A stretch of 12,112 bases of DNA, from the NCBI GenBank assembly GCA_964369475.1, contig CAYJFK010000067.1:1-12112 (forward strand). Reading direction: 5' to 3'. This document shows, piece by piece, positions 6,625-12,112 of this stretch (positions within the stretch are counted from its first letter, which is position 1; each line of letters starts with the position of its first letter). Both the position numbers and the translations under genes were made by a program. The notes beneath the pieces are model-generated. The model was not told where the DNA came from and did no database searches. It saw nothing but the letters and a program-made list of their open reading frames with translations. This stretch comes from CAYJFK01 sp964369475 (GTDB lineage: Bacteria > Bacillota > Clostridia > Oscillospirales > Feifaniaceae).

Positions 6625-8745
6625 TTGGATTATATAAAAATGATAGCGGCTGAATTCTCCATGAAGGAGGAGCACATAGCAAATATTATTAAGCTTATAG
6701 ACGAGGGCAACACACTGCCCTTTATTGCACGTTACCGCAAAGAGCTTACAGGCTCTATCGACGATCAGGTGCTTAGATCGGTTGCCGATCGCCTTGAGTA
6801 TCTGCGTGGGCTCGACAAGCGTCGTGAGGAAATTTTGGCGGCAATCGAGGGTCAGGACAAGCTTACAGAGGAACTTGCGGCAGAGATTAGGGCGGCACGC
6901 ACCCTGACAGCGCTCGAGGACCTTTATATGCCATATAAAAAGCGCCGCACGACAAGGGGCGGCATAGCAAGAGAGCGTGGCCTTGAACCTCTTGCAGAGA
7001 CAATTATGACGGCGACAGAGGGAAGTGCTCTTATCTATGCCGAGCATTATATAGACGAGGAAAAAGGCCTGCCCGATGCAAAAGCCGCTCTTATGGGCGC
7101 TCTTGACATAATTGCGGAAGACCTGTCGGTAGATGCAAAACTGCGTGACAGACTTAGAAGCCGCATGGCACAGACAGGGCTTTTGGTAAGTGTCGCCAAA
7201 AAGGAGGAGGACAGCGTATACCGCCTTTACTACGACTTTAAAGAGCCTATTAAAAAGCTTCCTCCACACAGAACGCTTGCAATAAACAGAGGCGAGGCAG
7301 AGGACTTTTTGAAGGTCACAGTAGAGGTCGAGGACGATTCCATGATAGGGGCGATATACGACCACATAGGCCTAAACAAGCTCTTTTTAAAAGAGGACAT
7401 TCGCACCGCTTGCGACGACAGCTACTCAAGGCTTATATTCCCCTCCCTTGAAAGGGAGATGAGAAATATGCTTACAGACAAGGCGGCAGAGGCCGCCATC
7501 GCAAGCTTTGGCGACAATCTAAAGCATCTACTTATGAGCCCACCGGTTAGAGGTAGCGTTACGCTCGGTGTCGACCCGGCATACCGCACAGGTTGCAAGC
7601 TTGCAGTTGTCGACAGCACCTCTAAGGTGCTCGAAACAGGCGTTATATATCCAACACCCCCTGCCAATAAAAAGGCAGAGGCGGCCGCTTTTGTGTCGAG
7701 ACTTATTAAAAAATACGGCATTACAAAGATTGCAATAGGAAACGGCACGGCCTCTCGTGAGACCGAGAGCTTTATAGCCGAGCTAATACGTGATTTTGAC
7801 GGTCTGCAATATATGGTGGTAAGCGAAGCGGGCGCTTCTGTCTACTCTGCATCTAAACTTGCGGCCGAGGAGTTCCCCGAATACGATGTATCGCTTCGCT
7901 CGGCAGTTTCGATTGCACGACGTATGCAAGACCCACTTGCAGAGCTTGTTAAAATCCCGCCCGAGGCGATAGGTGTTGGGCAGTATCAGCACGACATGCC
8001 TCAAGCCCGCCTTTCCCATGCCCTCGACGGTGTTGTAGAGGACTGCGTTAATGCCGTCGGCATAGACCTTAACACGGCATCACACCCACTGCTCGCCCGT
8101 GTTGCCGGTGTCGGCCCTGCTCTTGCAAAGGGCATTGTCGCTTTCAGAGAGGAGCACGGCTCTTTTTCCGAGAGAAAAGAGCTGCTAAAAATACCGAGGC
8201 TCGGTAAAAAGGCATACGAGCAGTGTGCGGGATTTTTACGTATCCCAGGCGGCAAAAACCTGCTCGACAACACAGCAGTTCACCCCGAGGCATACAAGGC
8301 GGCACTGCTACTTCTTGAAAAATTCAGCATAACGGCAGAGGGGCTTGCAAGGGGCGAGGCCGAGAAAATAAAGGTAGACGAGGGCACAGCCGTTGCGGTC
8401 GGTATAGGACTGCCGACGCTTATCGACATAGCGGAGGAGTTAAAAAAACCGGGGCGTGACCCCCGTGACGAACTCCCCCCACCGCTACTGCGTGAAGATG
8501 TTTTAAGCGTTAAAGATCTAAAGCCCGACATGGAGCTTACAGGCACGGTGCGCAATGTTATAGATTTTGGCGCATTTGTTGATATAGGTGTGCACGAGGA
8601 CGGACTCGTTCATATATCGCAACTTGCCGACCGCTTTGTAAAGCACCCGTCCGACGTTGTAAAGGTCGGCGACATTGTTAAGGTGCGTGTACTTGAGGTC
8701 GACGAAAAAAGAGGGCGCATTTCTCTTTCCATGAAGAAAAAGTAG
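6625..8745 (+). CDS. tex: Tex family transcription accessory / RNA-binding protein
   Basis: Tex is a conserved cytoplasmic nucleic-acid-binding protein related to eukaryotic Spt6, implicated in transcription and expression of some toxin genes. The 706 residues show the expected order. An N-terminal helical region holds the signature LIDEGNTLPFIARYRKELTG (24-43). A YqgF/RNase-H-like domain starts at VTLGVDPAYRTGCKLAVVD (about 312-330). A helix-hairpin-helix pair covers LLARVAGVGPALAKGIVAFRE and KIPRLGKKAYEQCAGFLRI (about 489-540). A C-terminal S1 domain runs from DLKPDMELTGTVRNVIDFGAFVDIG to the end (about 632-706). The length fits Firmicutes homologues. The start is TTG at 6625, preceded by GAGG (6615-6618) at six bases; family members begin M-D-x-I here, and the ATG five codons later would cut that off. 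Its stop overlaps the ribosome binding site of the next gene. Confidence 0.95.
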   Translation: MDYIKMIAAEFSMKEEHIANIIKLIDEGNTLPFIARYRKELTGSIDDQVLRSVADRLEYLRGLDKRREEILAAIEGQDKLTEELAAEIRAARTLTALEDLYMPYKKRRTTRGGIARERGLEPLAETIMTATEGSALIYAEHYIDEEKGLPDAKAALMGALDIIAEDLSVDAKLRDRLRSRMAQTGLLVSVAKKEEDSVYRLYYDFKEPIKKLPPHRTLAINRGEAEDFLKVTVEVEDDSMIGAIYDHIGLNKLFLKEDIRTACDDSYSRLIFPSLEREMRNMLTDKAAEAAIASFGDNLKHLLMSPPVRGSVTLGVDPAYRTGCKLAVVDSTSKVLETGVIYPTPPANKKAEAAAFVSRLIKKYGITKIAIGNGTASRETESFIAELIRDFDGLQYMVVSEAGASVYSASKLAAEEFPEYDVSLRSAVSIARRMQDPLAELVKIPPEAIGVGQYQHDMPQARLSHALDGVVEDCVNAVGIDLNTASHPLLARVAGVGPALAKGIVAFREEHGSFSERKELLKIPRLGKKAYEQCAGFLRIPGGKNLLDNTAVHPEAYKAALLLLEKFSITAEGLARGEAEKIKVDEGTAVAVGIGLPTLIDIAEELKKPGRDPRDELPPPLLREDVLSVKDLKPDMELTGTVRNVIDFGAFVDIGVHEDGLVHISQLADRFVKHPSDVVKVGDIVKVRVLEVDEKRGRISLSMKKK

Positions 8746-8752
8746 GTGGCAT

Positions 8753-9220
8753 ATGATAAAGACAAATGTGCTCCGCATACTCGAACAGGCAGGCATTTCT
8801 CACGAGCCGCTCTACTACGATTTGGACAAGGTGGAATTTTCGGGCGAGGCCGTGCGTGACTTTTTAGGGCTCGAGGTCGGCCGCTCTTTTAAAACGCTCT
8901 GCGCCAAAGGGCGTGACAAGGACATATTTGTATTTGTCATCCCCGTCGAGGAAGAACTCGACCTAAGATTGGCCGCCAAGGCTTGTGGCGAGAAGAAGAT
9001 TGAAATGGTTGCCGTTAAAGATTTAAAGACGGCGGTCGGCTACGAGCGTGGCTCGGTATCCCCCATCGGCATGAAAAAGAGCTTCCCCATGTACTTAGAA
9101 GAAACTGCCATGCTCTTTGACACTATTGTGGTGTCAGGAGGTCAGAAGGGGGTTTCGGTTAGTCTTGCGCCGGAGGATTTATTGGGACTTGTCGGGGGTT
9201 CTTATGCAGGGGTTGTTTAG
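8753..9220 (+). CDS. YbaK/EbsC-family aminoacyl-tRNA deacylase
   Basis: This 155-residue editing-domain protein is of the YbaK/EbsC family. Such proteins hydrolyse mischarged tRNAs in trans, typically Cys-tRNA(Pro). Family features seen are the SFKTL segment with the conserved lysine at 47, the hydrophobic strand DIFVFVIPVEEELDL (about 55-69), and GYERGSVSPIGMKK near residues 99-112, which forms part of the substrate pocket. ATG at 8753 follows AGGTGG (8744-8749), which overlaps the tex TAG stop (8743-8745). The two genes therefore form one transcription unit with close translational coupling. Substrate specificity cannot be read from the sequence. The downstream A/T-stem hairpin at 9264-9286 is the probable end of the unit. 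Confidence 0.92.
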   Translation: MIKTNVLRILEQAGISHEPLYYDLDKVEFSGEAVRDFLGLEVGRSFKTLCAKGRDKDIFVFVIPVEEELDLRLAAKACGEKKIEMVAVKDLKTAVGYERGSVSPIGMKKSFPMYLEETAMLFDTIVVSGGQKGVSVSLAPEDLLGLVGGSYAGVV

Positions 9221-9228
9221 GTAATAGG

Positions 9229-9256
9229 TAAGAGCTAAGAACTAAGAACTAAGAAC
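9229..9256. repeat. Four-copy heptamer tandem repeat (TAAGARC)
   Basis: TAAGAGC at 9229-9235 is followed by three exact TAAGAAC copies (9236-9242, 9243-9249, 9250-9256) directly after the ybaK-type gene. Short intergenic tandem repeats of 7-bp unit occur in several bacteria and vary in copy number by slippage. The repeats are contiguous without spacers, so this is not a CRISPR. Confidence 0.85.
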
Positions 9257-9263
9257 TATGGTG

Positions 9264-9286
9264 AAAAAATTGCTCTGCAATTTTTT
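9264..9286 (+). terminator. A/T-rich hairpin, probable terminator of the tex operon
   Basis: A 10-bp stem AAAAAATTGC (9264-9273) / GCAATTTTTT (9277-9286) with a TCT loop ends in six T on the plus strand and six A on the other side, so it could act in both directions. The stem has only two G-C pairs, weaker than the hup terminator. Confidence 0.6.
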
Positions 9287-9299
9287 GGTTTATATATTA

Positions 9300-9355
9300 A
9301 GCGAGAGAAAGAGGCGCAAAGGGGGGGGTACCCCTTTGCGCCTCTTTCTCTCGCT
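9300..9355. repeat. Long perfect inverted repeat H1 (25-bp arms)
   Basis: The arm at 9300-9324, beginning AGCGAGAGAAAG and ending CAAAGGGG, is exactly repeated in reverse complement at 9331-9355, around the centre GGGGTA. The copy is followed by ATGGGTG and a 14-base G-run. The other long hairpin at 9812-9858 has the same outer AGCGA, the same inner CAAAGG and the same outward TCGCTATGGGTG-plus-G sequence, but differs in the arm middle. It lacks a T-run, so it is not a standard terminator. It may be a repeat family or partly an assembly product. Confidence 0.75.
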
Positions 9356-9357
9356 AT

Positions 9358-9425
9358 GGGTGGGGGGGGGGGGGGCCGGGGGGGGGGGGGGGACGCCGCC
9401 CCCCCCCCCCCCCCCNNNNNNNNNN
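9358..9425. other. G/C homopolymers and 10-N assembly gap
   Basis: Runs of 14 G (9362-9375) and 15 G (9378-9392), then 17 C (9399-9415), lead into ten N (9416-9425). This is a scaffold gap bordered by low-complexity sequence that short reads cannot resolve. It should not be read as coding, although an open frame runs through it. Confidence 0.9.
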
Positions 9426-9427
9426 TC

Positions 9428-9646
9428 TTGGGCTTGCGCTCCATGTATTTCCTCTTGGCCGCCGCCAAGCGCTATTTACGTCACTTAGAAAAGAGCGTTA
9501 TTGCCATCTTAGTCTTCATTGGCATTAAGATGATGCTTATGGTTACCGGCGTTGTGCATATGCCAGCTATGGTAAGCCTTGGCGTGGTGGGCACCTTGCT
9601 CTTCCTTGGCATTGCCGCTTCTTTTATCCCCAAGAAAGAAAATTAA
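9428..9646 (+). CDS. C-terminal fragment of a TerC/Alx-family membrane protein (partial at the gap)
   Basis: 72 codons plus TAA remain; the 5' part is missing at the 10-N gap. LGLRSMYFLLAAAKRYLRHLEKS followed by VIAILVFIGIKMMLM and the helix MVSLGVVGTLLFLGIAASF match the last three membrane helices of TerC/Alx proteins. Those are integral membrane proteins linked to tellurite resistance, metal (Mn) export or pH response. Full-length members have about 300 residues, so roughly three quarters is absent. A strong terminator follows at 9675-9710. The piece is bounded on both sides by G/C homopolymers and is unrelated to its neighbours. It is therefore probably a misplaced contig, perhaps from another genome, rather than a resident gene. 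Confidence 0.75.
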   Translation: MGLRSMYFLLAAAKRYLRHLEKSVIAILVFIGIKMMLMVTGVVHMPAMVSLGVVGTLLFLGIAASFIPKKEN

Positions 9647-9674
9647 GAGTTTATTGTTGAATCATAATTAATGG

Positions 9675-9710
9675 AAAAGCCTTGCTTCCCTCAAGAAGCA
9701 AGGCTTTTTT
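9675..9710 (+). terminator. Intrinsic terminator after the TerC fragment
   Basis: A 14-bp stem AAAAGCCTTGCTTC (9675-9688) / GAAGCAAGGCTTTT (9695-9708) with loop CCTCAA has a T-run at 9705-9710. It begins 28 bases after the TerC stop. Confidence 0.94.
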
Positions 9711-9742
9711 GCGCTCCCGCGCGGGGCTTAAGTTTTTTTTGT

Positions 9743-9805
<63 letters not shown>

Positions 9806-9811
9806 ACCCAT

Positions 9812-9858
9812 AGCGACGGAGCACGACAAAGGTTTCACCTTTGTCGTGCTCCGTCGCT
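9812..9858. repeat. Long perfect inverted repeat H2 (22-bp arms)
   Basis: The arm at 9812-9833, starting AGCGACGGAGC and ending CAAAGGT, is exactly mirrored at 9837-9858 around TTC. On the minus strand it begins four bases after the stop of the leucine-rich repeat gene and runs into TATGGGTG and a G-run. This is the same layout as H1 after the ybaK-type gene. It could act as an RNA 3'-end-stabilising hairpin, but it has no T-run. Confidence 0.78.
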
Positions 9859-9862
9859 GAAA

Positions 9863-10627
9863 TTACTTGTATATTATTTTTGCGTTACAGTCTTCGAATA
9901 TTGTGCTTTCTTTGTATGAACTTGGCAAGATTATGCTTGCTAAGTTGGTGCAGCCTGCAAAGGCGGCCTCGTCGATGTAGGTTATGCTATTTGGGATTAT
10001 TATCTCTTTTAGAGAAGTACAACCCCCGAAAGCGCCGTCTTCGATAACTTCGAGGCCCTCGTTTAAAGTGACACTTTCGAGAGCCTCGCACAGCCAAAAG
10101 CATGATACCGGCACAGCCTTAACCGCACTTGGAATTTCAATTGCCTTTAGGGAAGTGCAATCTTTAAAGATGCCACCTCCAAGCTCTTCAAGACCGTTTG
10201 GAAGGGTCACTTCTTCTAAACTGTAACATCCCTCAAATGCGCCTGTCTCTATCTCTGTAAGAGAGGTCGGAAGTGTTATGCTCTTTAGCGAGGTGCAACC
10301 TTTAAATAGATTAAAGGGCAGAGCTTTAACCCCTTCGGGGATAGCCACAGTTTCAAGCGCACCGCAACCTGAAAATACGCCGTGGCCGATCTTTGCAACT
10401 GCGCTCGGTATGTGCAGACTTTTTAGCGAGCCGCAACCCGAAAAGGCCTCTTGCTCTATCTCGGTAAGGCTGTTTGGTAGCATAATATCGGTCATAACTC
10501 CGTTGCCGTAAAAGGCTTCTTTGCCAATTACCTTAATGCCGTCCTTTACCTTAACAAGGCTGTCAGACCCGATATAGGCCTCTAAAACTTCGCCCCTATC
10601 GTCTTCGTTGCAAACAAAACTCTCCAT
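9863..10627 (-). CDS. BspA-type leucine-rich repeat protein (LRR_5), no signal peptide
   Basis: 254 residues made almost entirely of leucine-rich repeats of the BspA/LRR_5 type. The conserved phenylalanine of AFxGC occurs at 39, 62, 85, 108, 131, 154, 177, 200 and 223, an exact 23-residue period, then at 244. Cysteines at 65, 88, 111, 134, 157, 180, 203, 226 and 247 would stack as a ladder in the solenoid. Consensus elements are LKxIxIPxxVxxI and GAFxGCxxL. The N-terminus MESFVCNEDDRGEV is hydrophilic, with no signal peptide or membrane anchor, so it appears cytoplasmic, unlike many surface BspA proteins. These folds usually bind proteins; the partner is unknown. ATG at 10627 has GAGGTGAGG just upstream. 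It follows the transporter gene by 19 bases and is probably the last gene of that operon. Confidence 0.88.
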   Translation of the reverse strand: MESFVCNEDDRGEVLEAYIGSDSLVKVKDGIKVIGKEAFYGNGVMTDIMLPNSLTEIEQEAFSGCGSLKSLHIPSAVAKIGHGVFSGCGALETVAIPEGVKALPFNLFKGCTSLKSITLPTSLTEIETGAFEGCYSLEEVTLPNGLEELGGGIFKDCTSLKAIEIPSAVKAVPVSCFWLCEALESVTLNEGLEVIEDGAFGGCTSLKEIIIPNSITYIDEAAFAGCTNLASIILPSSYKESTIFEDCNAKIIYK

Positions 10628-10646
10628 TTACCTCACCTCAAAAAAA

Positions 10647-11504
10647 CTATTCTCCGAATATGCCAAGCATTATAATACCGACAGCCGCAACTGCAAGCAC
10701 TACATATTGCTGTTTTGTAAGCCTTTCCTTTAGGAAGATATGACTCCATACAAGAGAAGCTAAGCAGTAGCTGCTAATCATGGGGGCGGCAAGTATCGGA
10801 TTTGCGCCTATTGCATAGATATATGCAAACTGGCCTGCCGTCTCGCAGACACCTGCGATTAACTTGGGGCGTTCTTTTTTGATAATGATCTTTTCCTTCT
10901 TTATGACCGTTAGATAGATAAAGGCAAGAATACCCATAGACAAGAATGTTAGCTCGTAGGCGATGTTTGCAGGGCCTTCTGCTATTACCGTGTCAAGTAG
11001 CAGTGCATCTGCATATGTGCCAAGTGCATCTATTAGGCAGTATAGCAAAGGGAATACAAGTGGGATAAATCCACGTACTCTATCCTCGCCCCTGCTCTCG
11101 ATTACCGATAGTCCGAAAACGCCAAGGCAGATAAAGACTACCGCTATAAGTTGCATAGATGTCATTGTTTCGCCAAGTAGAAGGAACATTAAAATTGCCG
11201 AAACTGCACCCGACGAGTTGCAGACGGGTGAAGAAATCGACAGCTTTACATAGCGTAGGCCAATGTAACCCAGTACCATCGACAGTATGTAGAAAAATGA
11301 TGCAGGCAGATAGCGTACCATGTCGTAAAGCTCGAACTCCGCTCCGCCTATTATAAGGGATATTGCATGTAGACCCATTATGCCACCGACCGCCATTACC
11401 TGCTTTAGATGGCTGTATTTATCTTCGGGACGTGCTCCCATCTTGGAAAAAAGATCCGAGCCGCTCCAGAATAGTATTGCAATAAGTGCTAACCAAAACC
11501 ACAT
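10647..11504 (-). CDS. EamA/DMT-type membrane transporter
   Basis: A 285-residue drug/metabolite transporter superfamily protein with about ten hydrophobic segments in two EamA repeats (about 1-134 and 146-283). It starts MWFWLALIAILFWSGSDLFSK. Each half ends in the typical pattern: LLLGETMTSMQLIAVVFICLGVFGL (about 109-133) and IFLKERLTKQQYVVLAVAAVGIIML (about 256-280). Members export or import small metabolites such as amino acids or sugars; the substrate cannot be inferred. ATG at 11504 has GGAGT about 10 bases upstream. It lies 53 bases after the SecB-like gene and 19 bases before the leucine-rich repeat gene, all in one direction. The 53-base gap is AT-rich with only a weak imperfect dyad and no T-run terminator. 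Confidence 0.88.
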   Translation of the reverse strand: MWFWLALIAILFWSGSDLFSKMGARPEDKYSHLKQVMAVGGIMGLHAISLIIGGAEFELYDMVRYLPASFFYILSMVLGYIGLRYVKLSISSPVCNSSGAVSAILMFLLLGETMTSMQLIAVVFICLGVFGLSVIESRGEDRVRGFIPLVFPLLYCLIDALGTYADALLLDTVIAEGPANIAYELTFLSMGILAFIYLTVIKKEKIIIKKERPKLIAGVCETAGQFAYIYAIGANPILAAPMISSYCLASLVWSHIFLKERLTKQQYVVLAVAAVGIIMLGIFGE

Positions 11505-11557
11505 TTTTAAATTTACTCCTATTATTATAATTATTGTTTACTAAATAATAAGACTAA

Positions 11558-12025
11558 TTACGGATCGTCCTCGGTTTCTACTGCGCTTGCTTGCTCGTCT
11601 GCATTTGCACCTCTCGCAAATGGGTCGTCGCCTGCTGATTTTATGACTATCTCATCCCAATCCATTGCAGGCTTTGATGTTGTTAGCGGATTTAATCCAC
11701 CCACCGCTGTAACGGTCGTTATTATGGTCAGAGCGTGGGAGAACATATAGTTGTATGCCTGAAGATGCGCATGTTTTTTGTCTTGCTCGTCTTTAATGCC
11801 ACCGCATGTGAAATATCCGTATAGCACTATTTCAAGCTCGAGCCTTGGCTTTTCCGCTTCTTCCATTATCTTGTATCTAAGCTTAGCAACACCTCTTGTG
11901 CCGTCCTTTGTGTAGTCGACATTAAAGGCAAACCCTTTTTTAATCTTGGCCTTACCGCCCGACTCTATTGTCGACCTAAATGAAAGCGCTTTTAGCTCGT
12001 GACGTTCGAAATTCATTATTACCAT
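11558..12025 (-). CDS. SecB-like small protein with acidic C-terminal tail
   Basis: 155 residues. I infer membership of the SecB superfamily from pattern: a beta-rich first half (GFAFNVDYTK; GVAKLRYKIMEE; RLELEIVLYGYFTCGGIKDE), then a long helix (about 83-106, HLQAYNYMFSHALTIITTVTAV) and GGLNPLTTSKPAMDWDEI. This mirrors SecB, where an EVxxxGxF strand, a helix with AYCPNILFPY-type residues and a GGFPPLNLAPVNF segment occur in the same order. SecB proteins hold unfolded clients; the E. coli tail is also acidic and contacts SecA. Residues 132-155 here are acidic and probably disordered. SecA's zinc-tail contact cannot be assessed. ATG at 12025 sits seven bases after AGGAGG, a near-perfect site. 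It is the first gene of the candidate operon with the transporter and the repeat protein. The assignment is from distant resemblance only. Confidence 0.5.
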   Translation of the reverse strand: MVIMNFERHELKALSFRSTIESGGKAKIKKGFAFNVDYTKDGTRGVAKLRYKIMEEAEKPRLELEIVLYGYFTCGGIKDEQDKKHAHLQAYNYMFSHALTIITTVTAVGGLNPLTTSKPAMDWDEIVIKSAGDDPFARGANADEQASAVETEDDP

Positions 12026-12075
12026 ATATTCACCTCCTTTAATTATTATAGTGACCGCCGTTACACTAAGGATAT

Positions 12076-12104
12076 ATTATACGATATTACATGAAATATT
12101 GCAA
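12076..12104 (-). promoter_or_regulatory. Promoter of the SecB-like/transporter/LRR operon
   Basis: Read on the minus strand: -35 TTGCAA (12104-12099), 17-bp spacer, -10 TATAAT (12081-12076), predicted start near 12069. The leader of about 44 nt ends in AAAGGAGGTG (12040-12031) before the ATG. No dyad is evident in the spacer. Confidence 0.65.
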
Positions 12105-12112
12105 TAGTCCAT

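Noticed and set aside
6520..7365. 281-codon minus-strand open frame opposite the tex start
   Set aside because: It lies antisense to a clear tex coding sequence, has cysteine/arginine-rich random composition and no recognisable domain, and covers the tex promoter. It is a shadow frame.
9229..9256. CRISPR-like array
   Set aside because: Seven-base units are contiguous with no spacers; this is a simple tandem repeat.
9258..9488. Open frames through the poly-G/poly-C and N stretch encoding Gly/Pro-rich proteins
   Set aside because: They arise from homopolymers and undetermined bases and are not supported as genes.
11505..11557. Terminator between the SecB-like and transporter genes
   Set aside because: The only dyad is AT-only with a mismatch and lacks a T-run in the reading direction, so it does not argue against an operon.

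Overview
The window looks like Firmicutes (class Clostridia) chromosomal DNA, probably a gut-type lineage and probably from a metagenome or draft assembly. The reasons are a type III glutamine synthetase, a YabM/SpoVB-type flippase-MazG-HU gene order typical of Clostridia and Bacilli, strong AGGAGG-type ribosome binding sites, and several TTG/GTG starts. A run of 10 N and long G/C homopolymers show that the assembly is not clean near 9.36-9.81 kb.

Left part (1-1014): the last 24 codons of a plus-strand gene encode an almost pure aspartate tail. A perfect 34-bp palindromic terminator separates it from a convergent minus-strand radical SAM gene of the spore-photoproduct-lyase-like family. That protein ends in a beta-clamp-like pentapeptide.

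Central plus-strand block (1015-9220): a monocistronic glutamine synthetase III gene has a recognisable promoter region and an overlapping dyad. Next comes a promoter with a roughly 160-nt leader that can fold into a long GNRA-capped hairpin. It precedes a flippase-mazG-hup cluster that ends at a strong intrinsic terminator. After that are tex (transcription accessory/RNA-binding protein) with its own extended -10 promoter and a dyad, and a ybaK-type aminoacyl-tRNA deacylase whose ribosome binding site overlaps the tex stop codon. The theme is housekeeping: nitrogen assimilation, envelope lipid-linked precursor export, nucleotide-pool cleaning, nucleoid structure, transcription/translation quality.

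Disturbed zone (9221-9862): a heptamer tandem repeat, an A/T-stem terminator and a long perfect hairpin are followed by poly-G, poly-C and a 10-N gap. Then come the last 72 codons of a TerC-family membrane protein with its own terminator, another perfect poly-G/poly-C palindrome, and a second long hairpin facing the other way. Both hairpins are followed, read outward from their genes, by the same TCGCTATGGGTG-plus-G-run sequence. The TerC piece is probably a scaffolding chimera, so linkage of the left and right parts across this zone should not be trusted without reads.

Right part (9863-12112, minus strand): a promoter at the right edge drives a candidate three-gene operon. It encodes a SecB-like small protein with an acidic tail, an EamA/DMT-type transporter, and a signal-less BspA-type leucine-rich repeat protein with an exact 23-residue period. 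This set is the least ordinary gene group in the window. I found no CRISPR array, insertion sequence, rRNA or tRNA. No clearly new system can be demonstrated; the best candidates for follow-up are the flippase leader RNA, the paired hairpin/G-run elements and the SecB-like operon.
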